Shown here: one piece after another, positions 7,692-17,367 of the stretch
Layout of the letters: the number at the start of each line of letters is the position of its first letter
Position numbering within the stretch: position 1 is the stretch's first letter
Source of the DNA: Clostridia bacterium
GTDB taxonomy: Bacteria; Bacillota; Clostridia; Oscillospirales; Acutalibacteraceae
Direction: 5' to 3'
Length of the DNA stretch: 64,000 nt
Assembly: GCA_017513245.1 (NCBI GenBank)
Contig: JAFXGK010000007.1
Location: forward strand, 62,001-126,000
Notes under the pieces: generated by a model
What the model saw: only the letters and a program-made list of their open reading frames with translations
Told to the model about the DNA's origin: nothing
The model's database searches: none
Position numbers and translations under genes: made by a program

Positions 7692-9008
7692 TTGAACATA
7701 GAATCGTTAAATGATATATGGAACGCCGTATGTGAAGAAATAAAAGCATCAGGCGAGGTTACCGAAGCGGGCTTTAATCTCTGGATAAAAGATCTTAAGC
7801 CGGTCGAGCTTCGTCAGGACGGTTTTATTCTTTCAACCTCGGGCGATATAAAAAAGAACGTTGTTGAAACAACTTATATGCCTATTCTCACCTCTTCTCT
7901 TAAAAATATAATCGGAATTGAAACCACAATTAAGGTTATGGTTGAGGATAAGAGTGGCAATTTAATCGTCCCCGAAACCGATAATGCCGTATTCTTCGAT
8001 AAGGCCTTTACCTTTGATAACTTTATTGTAGGCTCTACCAACCGTTTTGCGCACGCTGCCGCCATGGCCGTTGCGGACAACCCCTTTATCATATATAACC
8101 CTCTCGTTATCTACGGTAAATCGGGCGTTGGTAAGACCCACCTTATGCTGGCTATTAAAAATCATATATTAAGCCGCAATCCCGAAAAGAAGATAGTTTA
8201 CACCAGCGGCGAGGACTTTACAAATCAGCTGGTTACCTCTCTTCGTGACGGAACTATTGAAAATTTCCGCGAAAAATTCCGCACAGCCGACGTTTTACTG
8301 ATGGACGATATTCACTTTATTGCCGGCAAAGAACAAACGCAGGAAGAATTTTTCAACACTTTTAACACACTTTATCAGAACAACAAGCAAATCGTAGTAA
8401 CCCTCGACCGTCCGGTTATGGAGGTTAAGACACTCGAAGAGCGTATTCGTTCTCGTCTTGAAAGCGGTCTTTTGGCCGATATCTCCTCGCCCGATTTTGA
8501 AACGCGAGTAGGTATCGTTAAAACCAAATCGGAACTTTTAAATATTACCCTTTCCGAAAACATTATTTACTACATCGCCGAGCATATCAGAGCAAACACC
8601 CGTCAGCTCGAAGGCGTAGTTAAAAAGTTGCAGGCTTATATAATGTTCCAAAAGAAGTCTCCCACAATACCGGTCGTTCAGGGCTTTATTCGCGACATTG
8701 TAAACGATCCTAAAAAGGAGCCTATTAAAATCGAGCAGATTATAAGCGAGGTTGCCCGAAACTATTCCATTCAGGAAACCGATATTCTTTCTCAGCGCAG
8801 AACTGCAAATATCGCCCTCGCACGTCAGGTTGCAATGTATATTGCGAAGGAAACCACCGAGCTTTCTTATAAAGCCATCGGCGAGAGTTTCGGCAAAGAC
8901 CATACCACTGTTCTTTACGCCTGCCGCGAGATTGAAAAGAAAATAAAGCAGGATCCCTTCGAAAAAGAAGTAATAGAAGAGATTATAAAAAACATTAAGG
9001 GTGAATAG
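7692..9008 (+). CDS. dnaA: Chromosomal replication initiator protein DnaA
   Basis: DnaA binds DnaA boxes at oriC and opens the origin duplex. From the chosen start it has 438 residues: domain I (MNIESLNDIWNAVCEEI..., 1-80), a short linker, the AAA+ domain with Walker A GKSGVGKTH and Walker B LLMDDIHF, and domain IV with the signature DHTTVLYACREIEKK near the C-terminus. TTG at 7692 is preferred because GGGGAG (7677-7682) is spaced 9 bases from it; an in-frame ATG at 7683 abuts the same site. It is followed by the origin and dnaN. Confidence 0.98.
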   Translation: MNIESLNDIWNAVCEEIKASGEVTEAGFNLWIKDLKPVELRQDGFILSTSGDIKKNVVETTYMPILTSSLKNIIGIETTIKVMVEDKSGNLIVPETDNAVFFDKAFTFDNFIVGSTNRFAHAAAMAVADNPFIIYNPLVIYGKSGVGKTHLMLAIKNHILSRNPEKKIVYTSGEDFTNQLVTSLRDGTIENFREKFRTADVLLMDDIHFIAGKEQTQEEFFNTFNTLYQNNKQIVVTLDRPVMEVKTLEERIRSRLESGLLADISSPDFETRVGIVKTKSELLNITLSENIIYYIAEHIRANTRQLEGVVKKLQAYIMFQKKSPTIPVVQGFIRDIVNDPKKEPIKIEQIISEVARNYSIQETDILSQRRTANIALARQVAMYIAKETTELSYKAIGESFGKDHTTVLYACREIEKKIKQDPFEKEVIEEIIKNIKGE

Positions 9009-9035
9009 GTTACCTTCGTTTACATAATAAGCGAT

Positions 9036-9213
9036 TTTTCCACATTATTAACATTAATTAAGAGGCAACTTATTAACACCCTCTTTAACAACCCTTAAAC
9101 TGCTAAATTATCCACAATTTATTAAAAAATTGCTAAAGCCTTAAAAAAGGCTTGTCCTTACGGGGTTTCGGGCTTTTTCACACAACTCACACCCCCTACT
9201 ACTAGTACTAATA
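9036..9213 (+). other. oriC: Replication origin (oriC): DnaA-box cluster and DnaA-trio unwinding element
   Basis: The dnaA-dnaN gap (9009-9247) holds one perfect DnaA box, TTATCCACA (9108-9116), and near matches at 9036-9044 (TTTTCCACA), 9045-9053 and 9070-9078 (both TTATTAACA). At its right end two adjacent box-like 9-mers (9174-9182 and 9183-9191) run into CCCCC (9192-9196). Then comes CTA-CTA-CTA-GTA-CTA-ATA, which on the other strand reads 3'-GAT repeats, the DnaA-trio pattern of the Bacillus basal unwinding system. AT-rich DNA follows. Position and pattern both support a functional origin. Confidence 0.85.
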
Positions 9214-9247
9214 TCTATAAGAAAAAATTTTCTTTGGAGGAATAAAA

Positions 9248-10348
9248 ATGATTATTTCGGTTGAGAGAACAAAATTATGCGAAACGGTTGGAAATTTATC
9301 CCGTGTTGTTTCTTCCAAGACCACCGTTCCGGTGCTTGAGGGTATCCTTATTTGCACCGAAAACGGCCAGATTTCGCTTTCGGCCTATAACCTTGAAAAC
9401 GGTTTAACCAAAAAGATTGATGCAACAATTGAAGAGGCAGGCCAGATTGTAATTTCCGCAAAGGTATTTAACAGCATTCTTCATTCCTTAAAGGGTGATT
9501 TTGTACGTATTAAGACCGACGACCGTCTTATGTGCCATATTGAGAGCGATACGGCAGTATTTGATATTATGGGAATGGCAGCGGTTGATTTTCCCGAAAT
9601 TCCGACAATTGCCGACGGTAAAAGAATAAGTATCACCGCAGGAATTTTAAAGGAAATGGTAAGAGAAACCATTTTTGCCGTAGCTCCCACCGAGGGAACA
9701 AGACCCATCCTTACCGGCCTTGATTTTGAAATTGAAGAGGGCTCTTTAAAGATAGTTGCGATCGACGGTTACCGTCTTGCAATACGTAAGGAAAAGGTTA
9801 ATTTAAACGAAAATATGCAGTTTGTTGTTTCGGGCCGTGCAGTTGCCGAAATAGTAAAAATTATTTCCGACGAGGATGCCGATATTAATATGACCATCGG
9901 TCGCAGACATATCTGCTTCTTGGTTGAGGGTTATACCTTTATTGCACCGCTGCTTGACGGTGATTTTATCGACTATAAGCGTACAATTCCCGCTGCATTC
10001 TCGCAGACCATGGTTGTTGACACACGCGACCTTATAGAGGTAATTGAGAGAATTTCTCTTATTATTAATGATAACTTCACAACCCCCGTTCGCTGCATAA
10101 TAGGCGAAGAGGAAACTGTTTTCAGCTGCGCAACCTCGGTTGGTCGCGCAACCGAAAAGGCAGCCATAAAACTCGAAGGCGCACCTTTTGAAATAGGTCT
10201 TAACAGCAAATATTTGCTCGAGGCTTTACGCGCTTGCGACTATGAAAAGGTTAAAATTTCCTTTAACGGCGGCTCGGCTGCAGTAGTTATAACCCCCGAG
10301 GTTGACGATACCTGCACCTATATGATAATGCCGATGAGGTTAAAGTAA
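9248..10348 (+). CDS. dnaN: DNA polymerase III beta subunit (sliding clamp)
   Basis: The ring-shaped processivity clamp of DNA polymerase III, 366 residues made of three similar domains. It starts MIISVERTKLCETVGNLSRV and ends with the typical clamp tail TCTYMIMPMRLK. TGGAGG lies 7 bases before the ATG at 9248. The stop overlaps the yaaA start (TAATG), so translation is coupled into the dnaN-yaaA-recF-remB row. Confidence 0.98.
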   Translation: MIISVERTKLCETVGNLSRVVSSKTTVPVLEGILICTENGQISLSAYNLENGLTKKIDATIEEAGQIVISAKVFNSILHSLKGDFVRIKTDDRLMCHIESDTAVFDIMGMAAVDFPEIPTIADGKRISITAGILKEMVRETIFAVAPTEGTRPILTGLDFEIEEGSLKIVAIDGYRLAIRKEKVNLNENMQFVVSGRAVAEIVKIISDEDADINMTIGRRHICFLVEGYTFIAPLLDGDFIDYKRTIPAAFSQTMVVDTRDLIEVIERISLIINDNFTTPVRCIIGEEETVFSCATSVGRATEKAAIKLEGAPFEIGLNSKYLLEALRACDYEKVKISFNGGSAAVVITPEVDDTCTYMIMPMRLK

Positions 10349-10554
10349 TGGAAAAAATTTCTATAAACGGCGAATATATAAAACTTGACAGTCTTCTAAA
10401 GCTTGCGGGACTGGTTTATACCGGCGGTCAGGCAAAAATGGAGATTTTGGACGGCAACGTTAAGGTAAACGGTGAAGTTTGTCTTATGCGCGGCAAAAAA
10501 ATTCACAGAGGCGATACCGTTTCGTTTGACGGCGCCGAAATAACAGTAGAATAA
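10348..10554 (+). CDS. yaaA: S4-domain RNA-binding protein YaaA
   Basis: A 68-residue protein that is essentially one S4 RNA-binding fold, with the motif IKLDSLLKLAGLVYTGGQAK followed by GNVKVNGEVCLMRGKKI. Small S4 proteins between dnaN and recF are a standard Firmicutes arrangement; a role in ribosome assembly or RNA binding is assumed rather than proven. Its start overlaps the dnaN stop by one base and its stop directly abuts the recF ATG. Confidence 0.93.
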   Translation: MEKISINGEYIKLDSLLKLAGLVYTGGQAKMEILDGNVKVNGEVCLMRGKKIHRGDTVSFDGAEITVE

Positions 10555-11619
10555 ATGATTGTAAAAAAGGTTTTAATTAAAAACTTCCGAAATATAGAAA
10601 ACATCGAAATTCTGCCCGATGAGAAGATGAACGTTTTCTACGGACCTAACGCACAGGGAAAAACCAATCTTTTAGAGGCTATATGGCTTTTTACGGGGGC
10701 TAAAAGCTTTCGCGGAGCCAAGGACAGTGAATTTGTAAAATTCGGCACCACAGAGGGCTTTATAAAAACCGAATTTTTTAAAGACGGAGCCGAAATGGAG
10801 GCCGAAATTAAGATTGGAGAGAGAAGAAAAGCTTATCTAAACGGCAATTCTCTTGCTTCCCCGGGCGCCCTTGCGGGAAAATTTTGCGCGATAGTTTTTT
10901 CGCCGCAGGATATTTCACTTATAAAGGACGGTCCTTCGGTAAGACGGCGCTTTTTAGACACGGCTATATTTCAGATATACCCGAAATACGTCGAAATAAT
11001 GCGCAAATATACGCGTGCCGTTCAGCAGCGAAATGCCGCAATCAAGGATTCTTATTATCATCCGTCACTTTTGTCGCTTATCGACGTTTTTGACGCCGAA
11101 ATAGTGGAAAACGGCAAAAAGATAATCGAGTATCGCAAGCGTTATATCGATTATTTAAAAACCGAGGTTCCGAAGATTTATTCGGGCATTTCGGAAAACA
11201 AAGAATCGCTTGATATCAGCTACGCCTTAAACTGCTCGGCAGAACTTTTAGAGGAAAGGCTTAAGGCCGCGCGCCGCGAAGATATGAAAACCGGTATTAC
11301 GAGCGTTGGTCCCCATCGTGACGATATTGATTTTTCTATAAACGGCATTTCGGCCCGTCTTTACGGTTCGCAGGGACAAAAGCGTTCTGCGGCTCTGTCA
11401 CTCAAGCTTGCCGAGGCCGAAATACTCAATAAACAGACCGGTTCGCGCGCAATAGCATTGCTCGACGACGTTATGAGCGAGCTGGACCCTGCAAGGCAGG
11501 ATTACGTGCTTAACCATATTAAAGACTGGCAGGTATTTATAACCTGCTGTGACCCCTCGAATACAAAAAATCTGTCGGCAGGCAGAATTTTTAAAATTGA
11601 GAACGGAGAGATAAAATAA
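10555..11619 (+). CDS. recF: DNA replication and repair protein RecF
   Basis: An SMC-like ATPase of 354 residues that helps load RecA on gapped DNA with RecO and RecR. It has Walker A GPNAQGKTN near residue 31, an ABC-type signature region GSQGQKRSAALSLKLAEAE, and Walker B with D-loop ALLDDVMSELD. The length is usual for the family. The ATG follows the yaaA stop with no gap and its own stop overlaps the next start (TAATG). Confidence 0.97.
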   Translation: MIVKKVLIKNFRNIENIEILPDEKMNVFYGPNAQGKTNLLEAIWLFTGAKSFRGAKDSEFVKFGTTEGFIKTEFFKDGAEMEAEIKIGERRKAYLNGNSLASPGALAGKFCAIVFSPQDISLIKDGPSVRRRFLDTAIFQIYPKYVEIMRKYTRAVQQRNAAIKDSYYHPSLLSLIDVFDAEIVENGKKIIEYRKRYIDYLKTEVPKIYSGISENKESLDISYALNCSAELLEERLKAARREDMKTGITSVGPHRDDIDFSINGISARLYGSQGQKRSAALSLKLAEAEILNKQTGSRAIALLDDVMSELDPARQDYVLNHIKDWQVFITCCDPSNTKNLSAGRIFKIENGEIK

Positions 11620-11879
11620 TGTATCTTCACGTAGGAAAAGACGTTATCCTTAAAACCGAAGATATAGTCGGAATCTTCGACCTCGATACTGCAACGGTCG
11701 GGAAATCAACCCGAAATTACCTTGCAAAAAGCGAAAAAAACGGCGAGGTTATAAACGTAACCACCGAGCTGCCGAAATCGTTTATAGTATGTAATCACGG
11801 CGAGGGAAAAAAGGTTTACATATCGCAAATATCAACAGCCACGCTTGAAAAGCGTTCCGAATATAAAAAAATAAGGTAA
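11619..11879 (+). CDS. remB: RemB family regulator (DUF370, extracellular matrix regulator)
   Basis: An 86-residue DUF370 protein starting MYLHVGKDVILKTEDIVGIF, matching the YaaB/RemB group found between recF and gyrB in Firmicutes. In Bacillus the related RemA and RemB control biofilm matrix genes; RemA is a DNA-binding oligomer. Whether the role is the same here is inferred from family and position only. It overlaps recF by one base and is followed by gyrB after 13 bases. Confidence 0.9.
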   Translation: MYLHVGKDVILKTEDIVGIFDLDTATVGKSTRNYLAKSEKNGEVINVTTELPKSFIVCNHGEGKKVYISQISTATLEKRSEYKKIR

Positions 11880-11892
11880 TGAGGAGAGAAAA

Positions 11893-13833
11893 ATGAGTAT
11901 CGAAACCAACACACCCATAACCGAAAATTACGACGAAAATTCAATACAAGTACTTGAAGGACTTGAAGCCGTAAGAAAGAGACCCGGTATGTACATCGGC
12001 TCGACAGGCGAACGCGGTCTGCACCACCTGGTATACGAAATCGTAGACAACTCCATCGACGAGGCACTTGCAGGCTACTGCGATAAAATCGTTGTTGAAC
12101 TGCTCGATGACGGCGTTGTTCGCGTTGTCGATAACGGACGCGGTATTCCGGTTGGTATCAATCCGCAAAAAGGCATTCCCACCGTTACGGTTGTATTTAC
12201 AATTCTGCACGCAGGCGGTAAGTTCGGCGGCGGCGGATATAAGGTTTCCGGCGGTCTTCACGGCGTTGGTGCTTCGGTTGTTAATGCTCTTTCCTCTTGG
12301 CTGGAGGTTGAGGTTAAGGACGGCAAGAACGTTTATAAACAGCGCTACGAAAAGGGCGTTATTGTAACCGACCTTGAAAAAATCGGCGATACAAACGAAA
12401 CCGGTACAACCGTCACCTTCAAGCCCGACGGTAAAATCTTTACCGATACCACCGTATACGACTACGATACGCTTAAAACCCGTCTTCGCGAGCAGGCATT
12501 TTTGAATGCAGGCATCCGTATTGAACTTGTGGACAAGCGTACCGACGTTTTCGAACCCAAGAGCGACGAATTTTATTACGAGGGCGGTATCAGGAGCTAC
12601 GTAGACTTCCTGCTTGAGGGCATGAAAAAAGAAAGTCTTAACAGTGAGGTTATCTATCTTTCGGGCGCGCGTGGCGATGAAACTGCCGAGATCGCACTCA
12701 TTTGGTCTACCGCATACGATACCAAGGTAATGTCCTTTGCAAATACTTTGCACACCATCGACGGCGGTACCCACGAACAGGGCTTTAAGCAGAGCCTTGC
12801 AAATACCGTTAATAAATACGCTTTCGATTTCAAGCACCTCAAAGAGGGTAACCCCCGCTTAAAGGGTGAAGATATTACCGAAGGCTTGGTTGCCGTTGTA
12901 AGCGTAAAGCTGGCCGACGCACAGTTTGAATCGCAGACCAAGGCCAAGCTCGGTAACACCTCTATCGGTAAACTCGTTCGCGATATCGTAAACGACAAGC
13001 TTTACCAGTTCCTCGAGGAGCATCCGCAGGAGGCAAAAATCATAATCGACAAGTCGATTGCCTCTTCAAACGCCCGTGAGGCTGCTCAAAAGGCCCGCGA
13101 TGCCACAAGAAACAAGTCGGGTATCGGCGGCAGAACCCGTATGCCCGAAAAACTTAAGGACTGCATATCCAACGACCCCGAAAAGACCGAAATCTTCATC
13201 GTCGAGGGTGATTCGGCAGGCGGCAGCGCCGTTGAAGGCAGAAACAGCACCTATCAGGCAATACTCCCGCTTTGGGGTAAAATGCTCAACGTTGAAAAGG
13301 CAAGGGTTGATAAGGTTTACGGAAACGATAAGCTGACCCCCGTTGTTATAGCGCTCGGAACCGGAATCGGCGAAAACTTTGATATAACCCGTCTGCGCTA
13401 TGATAAAATAGTTATCATGGCCGATGCCGACGTTGACGGTTCGCATATTCGCACACTTTTACTTACCTTCTTCTTCCGCTATATGCCCGAGCTTATCGAA
13501 ACGGGACATATCTATCTTGCTCAGCCCCCGCTTTATCGCGTTATGAAGGGCAAAACTTATTTTGACGCCTTCACAGAGGAAGACAGAGATAAGTATATAG
13601 AGCAGCTTGGCGGCAACGTTGAAATTCAGAGATATAAGGGTCTCGGTGAGATGAATCCCGATCAGCTTTGGGAAACAACTCTCGACCCCGAGCGCAGAAC
13701 GCTTCTCCGTGTTAACATGGCCGACGCAGAGCTTGCCGACGAAACCTTCACTATGCTTATGGGCGACGAGGTTGAACCGCGCCGCAGGTTTATAGAAGAA
13801 AACGCAGTATTTGCGACCGATTTGGATATTTAA
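11893..13833 (+). CDS. gyrB: DNA gyrase subunit B
   Basis: The ATPase subunit of DNA gyrase, 646 residues. The GHKL ATPase domain shows RKRPGMYIGST, EIVDNSIDEA and the glycine-rich GGLHGVGASVVNALS. The TOPRIM metal-binding motifs are EGDSAGGSA (about 438) and DADVDGSHI (about 510). The C-terminal region RYKGLGEMNPDQLWETT is typical. GAGGAG precedes the ATG. gyrA follows after 12 bases, supporting a gyrBA unit at the end of the replication block. Confidence 0.98.
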   Translation: MSIETNTPITENYDENSIQVLEGLEAVRKRPGMYIGSTGERGLHHLVYEIVDNSIDEALAGYCDKIVVELLDDGVVRVVDNGRGIPVGINPQKGIPTVTVVFTILHAGGKFGGGGYKVSGGLHGVGASVVNALSSWLEVEVKDGKNVYKQRYEKGVIVTDLEKIGDTNETGTTVTFKPDGKIFTDTTVYDYDTLKTRLREQAFLNAGIRIELVDKRTDVFEPKSDEFYYEGGIRSYVDFLLEGMKKESLNSEVIYLSGARGDETAEIALIWSTAYDTKVMSFANTLHTIDGGTHEQGFKQSLANTVNKYAFDFKHLKEGNPRLKGEDITEGLVAVVSVKLADAQFESQTKAKLGNTSIGKLVRDIVNDKLYQFLEEHPQEAKIIIDKSIASSNAREAAQKARDATRNKSGIGGRTRMPEKLKDCISNDPEKTEIFIVEGDSAGGSAVEGRNSTYQAILPLWGKMLNVEKARVDKVYGNDKLTPVVIALGTGIGENFDITRLRYDKIVIMADADVDGSHIRTLLLTFFFRYMPELIETGHIYLAQPPLYRVMKGKTYFDAFTEEDRDKYIEQLGGNVEIQRYKGLGEMNPDQLWETTLDPERRTLLRVNMADAELADETFTMLMGDEVEPRRRFIEENAVFATDLDI

Positions 13834-13845
13834 GGAGGGATAGAA

Positions 13846-16380
13846 ATGGCAAAAGAAAAGATTTATTGGCCGGAAGATGAATTAACCAATATTCATCCGG
13901 TTGAAATAGTTGATGAAGTTAAGCAGTGTATGCTTCAATATTCAATGTCGGTTCTTGTCGGCCGTGCTATCCCCGACGTTCGCGACGGATTAAAGCCGGT
14001 TCACAGAAGAATTCTCTATACTATGTATGAGAATGGTCTTTCTCCCGATAAAAAGCACAGAAAGTGCGCCGATACGGTAGGTTCCGTGCTTGGTAGATAC
14101 CATCCGCACGGTGACGCCAGCGTTTACGACGCGATGGTTCGTATGGCGCAGGATTTCTCGCTTCGTTATCCGCTTATTGACGGACAGGGAAACTTCGGTA
14201 ATATTGATGGTTTCCCTGCCGCTGCATATCGTTATACCGAGTCTAAACTCAATCGTCTCTCCTACGGTATGCTTGACGATATTGAAAAAGAAACCGTTGA
14301 TTTTAGCCCTAACTATGATAACCGTCTTGAAGAGCCGGTTGTTTTACCGGTTCGCTTCCCGCAGTTGCTCGTAAACGGTTCTTCGGGTATTGCCGTTGGT
14401 ATGGCAACCGAAATTCCGCCGCACAACCTCGGCGAGGTAATCGACGGTATGTGTTGCCTGATTGATAATCCCGAGGCGGATTTATCCGAGCTTTGTCAGC
14501 ACATTAAGGGACCCGACTTCCCAACGGGCGGCGTCATTATGGGTCGCTCGGGCATTCGTGCCGCCTATGCAACAGGACGCGGCAAGATAATAGTTCGCGG
14601 TAAGGCAGAAATCGAGGAAACAAACGGCGGCAAGTTCCGCATTGTTATAACCGAAATTCCCTATAAGGTAAAGAAGCAGGATTTAGTTAAAAATCTTTAT
14701 GATTTGGCCGCCGAGAAACGCATCGAGGGCATCGACGACGTTGTTGACTACTCCTCCAAGCGCGACGGTGGTATCAGAATCATCGTTGACCTTAAAAAGG
14801 ATGCTAATCCTCAGGTTGTTCTTAACAAAATTTATAAGAACACCGCATTACAGACCACCTTCGGCGCAATTTTACTTGCTATCGTTAACGGTAAGCCCCA
14901 GCTTCTCACCTTAAAGGAGATGCTCCAAAACTGCATCGACTTCCAGTGTGATATTATCCGCCGCAGAACCCTGTTTGATAAGCGCAAGGCTGAAGAGCGC
15001 GCCCATATTTTAGAGGGTCTTAAGAAGGCGCTCGACTTTATCGACGAGGTTATCGCCATCATCCGAAACAGCAAAACCATTCTCGAGAGTAAGGAAGCCC
15101 TCTCCGAGCGCTTCGGACTCGACGATATCCAGACTACCGCCATCGTTCAGATGCAGCTCGGCCGTCTGGCAGGTATGGAAAAGCAGAAGATTGAAGACGA
15201 GCTTGCCGAAAAGCTTGCATTTATTAAGGAATGCGAAGAAATTCTCGGCAGCCAGGCGAGAATTCTCGACATCGTTAAGACCGAGAGCTTAAACCTTCGC
15301 GATAAGTTCGCCGACGACCGCCGCACTGAAATCAGTGACGTTGCAGGCGAGGTTGACATCGAAGACCTTATCCCCAACGACGAGTGCGTTATCACCAAAA
15401 CCGAAAACGGCTACATCAAGCGTACCGTATCGGACACCTACTCTGTTCAGCATAAGGGCGGCCGCGGCATAACCGGTATGACCACCCGCGAGGAGGACGC
15501 CGTTGAAAGTATGTTTATCTGCGACGCCCACGACCCGATTATGATGTTCAGCAACCTCGGCCGCGTATACCGTATGAAGGCATACGAAATTCCCGAGGGA
15601 AGCCGTCAGTCCAAGGGTATGAACATTGTAAATCTCCTGCCGCTTATGGCCGGCGAGAAGATAACCCACATAGTGCCCGTTAAGGATGCCGACGAAAACT
15701 CCTACGTTGTAATGGTAACCGATAAGGGTACCATCAAACGTACCAAGCTTTCGGCATATAAGAATACCCGTTCTACCGGCATTATTGCCATTAATCTTGA
15801 AGATGGCGAGGAACTCGCATTCGTTAAGATTACCGGCGGCGAAAGCGAACTGCTTATTGCCACCAAGAAGGGTAAATCTATCCGCATCGACGAGCGCGAT
15901 GCCAGAGAAATGGGCAGAACAGCCCACGGCGTACGCGCCATTAAACTCCGCGAGGGTGACTGCGTAGTCGGCATGACCGAAATCACCGACGAAAGCATTA
16001 TCCTCACCGTAACCGAAACGGGATACGGACGTCGCTCGAACGCCGCCGACTACCGCTTACAGAGCCGTGGCGGTCAGGGCGTAACCAACTACAACGTACA
16101 AAAGTACGGTGACGTTGCAACCGTTCTCTCGGTAACCGAGGATGAGGATATCATCATGATAGCCTCCAACGGTATTATTATCCGTATCGCGGTTAACGAA
16201 ATAAGCACCTTCGCCCGTCCTGCAAAGGGTGTTCGCGTAATGCGCGTGGCCGAGGGTGAGAAGATCCTTTCTATCGTAACTGCTGACCATTCCGATGAGG
16301 AAGAATCGGCAGAGCTACCCGCCGAGGATGCCGAAAACGAGGCAGAAAATGCCGAAACCGAGGCTCCGGCAGAGGAATAA
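13846..16380 (+). CDS. gyrA: DNA gyrase subunit A
   Basis: The DNA cleavage and wrapping subunit of gyrase, 844 residues. The catalytic tyrosine is Tyr130 in AAYRYTESKL. The six-bladed C-terminal domain carries a GyrA-box variant (QHKGGRG, about 534), which favours gyrase over topoisomerase IV. The protein ends in a long acidic tail rich in Glu and Ala. The quinolone-contact helix reads HPHGDASVYD, with Ala91 where Escherichia coli GyrA has Ser83. It follows gyrB with a GGAGGG ribosome site. Confidence 0.98.
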   Translation: MAKEKIYWPEDELTNIHPVEIVDEVKQCMLQYSMSVLVGRAIPDVRDGLKPVHRRILYTMYENGLSPDKKHRKCADTVGSVLGRYHPHGDASVYDAMVRMAQDFSLRYPLIDGQGNFGNIDGFPAAAYRYTESKLNRLSYGMLDDIEKETVDFSPNYDNRLEEPVVLPVRFPQLLVNGSSGIAVGMATEIPPHNLGEVIDGMCCLIDNPEADLSELCQHIKGPDFPTGGVIMGRSGIRAAYATGRGKIIVRGKAEIEETNGGKFRIVITEIPYKVKKQDLVKNLYDLAAEKRIEGIDDVVDYSSKRDGGIRIIVDLKKDANPQVVLNKIYKNTALQTTFGAILLAIVNGKPQLLTLKEMLQNCIDFQCDIIRRRTLFDKRKAEERAHILEGLKKALDFIDEVIAIIRNSKTILESKEALSERFGLDDIQTTAIVQMQLGRLAGMEKQKIEDELAEKLAFIKECEEILGSQARILDIVKTESLNLRDKFADDRRTEISDVAGEVDIEDLIPNDECVITKTENGYIKRTVSDTYSVQHKGGRGITGMTTREEDAVESMFICDAHDPIMMFSNLGRVYRMKAYEIPEGSRQSKGMNIVNLLPLMAGEKITHIVPVKDADENSYVVMVTDKGTIKRTKLSAYKNTRSTGIIAINLEDGEELAFVKITGGESELLIATKKGKSIRIDERDAREMGRTAHGVRAIKLREGDCVVGMTEITDESIILTVTETGYGRRSNAADYRLQSRGGQGVTNYNVQKYGDVATVLSVTEDEDIIMIASNGIIIRIAVNEISTFARPAKGVRVMRVAEGEKILSIVTADHSDEEESAELPAEDAENEAENAETEAPAEE

Positions 16381-16404
16381 TTAAATTTTTGAGGTAATTT
16401 TTTG

Positions 16405-17367
16405 ATGCTTTCCTTTCAGCAAAACCTTGAAAGACAAGAAATCAAAAAAATAAGGAAGGCGGCGAACTGTATAGGCGCCGCCTATGCCTTTATGTTTGTG
16501 TGGCTATGGCTGTTTGAACTTATGCTCATAAGTTCGAGCGGCTTTGCTCGCTTTATCTATAACGTGGCAAGCGACGACGTCTATTCCTCGATTATAGATA
16601 TAGTTTTTTCTATCGTGGTCTTTATACCGCCTTATATTTTGGCGGCAAAACTCTCGGGCGAGGGCGCAAGGTGTCTAAACTACCGCGCCCCCAAAAAGGG
16701 AAGCTTTCTGCCGCTTCTGTTTATGGGCTTCGGCATCTGCCAGATAGGCGAAATTGCAACGAATATGTTTGCAAACTCGGTGTATATTGTCGGTATCGAG
16801 CCGGTTATGGGCACCGTCACCTACAAAACGGGCTTTTTCGGCGTTATGATGGCAATAATCTCGACCGCCGTGATGCCTGCACTGGTAGAGGAGTTTGCAA
16901 TGCGCGGTGTCGCGCAGGGACTTTTGCGACGTTTCGGCGACGGCTTTGCGATATTCGCATCGGCCGTTATATTCGGTTTAATGCACGGCAACCTCGTTCA
17001 AGCCCCCTTCGCCTTCGTGGTGGGACTGGGACTGGGCTTTGTAGCCGTAAAGGGCGGCTCGGTTTTCGTAGCCGTTGCGGTGCATTTTCTTAACAACCTT
17101 GTATCGGTCGGCTTTTATTACCTTTCACTGCGCCTCGACACCACAACCCAAAATGCCGTTTACGCCTGCTATGCCGCATTTGCGCTGCTCATAGGAGTTT
17201 TGGGCTTTGCCCTTTATAAAGATAAGGGCGAACTTCTCCGCCTCGACACATCGGACACCAAAAATTCCTTTACGCGCAAGCTGCTTGCCTTCTTTACGGC
17301 TCCCATAATGGTAATAGCACTCATTTTAACCCTGTTGCAGATATTACAGGTGCAGGGAGGAGCATAA
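16405..17367 (+). CDS. CPBP family intramembrane metalloprotease
   Basis: About 320 residues and strongly hydrophobic, with roughly eight membrane segments. The CPBP (Abi/CAAX-protease-like) motifs are visible in order: EEFAMRG (about 161), FGLMHGN and HFLNNL, which supply the metal-binding and catalytic Glu and His residues of this family. Substrate unknown. A TTG at 16402 is an alternative start; both lie after GAGG at 16391. Its stop overlaps the tadA ATG, so the two are coupled. Confidence 0.88.
   Translation: MLSFQQNLERQEIKKIRKAANCIGAAYAFMFVWLWLFELMLISSSGFARFIYNVASDDVYSSIIDIVFSIVVFIPPYILAAKLSGEGARCLNYRAPKKGSFLPLLFMGFGICQIGEIATNMFANSVYIVGIEPVMGTVTYKTGFFGVMMAIISTAVMPALVEEFAMRGVAQGLLRRFGDGFAIFASAVIFGLMHGNLVQAPFAFVVGLGLGFVAVKGGSVFVAVAVHFLNNLVSVGFYYLSLRLDTTTQNAVYACYAAFALLIGVLGFALYKDKGELLRLDTSDTKNSFTRKLLAFFTAPIMVIALILTLLQILQVQGGA

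Noticed and set aside
9134-9153. AAGCC...GGCTT hairpin after dnaA as a terminator
   Set aside because: The 5-bp stem is weak and is not followed by a T run; it lies within the origin region.
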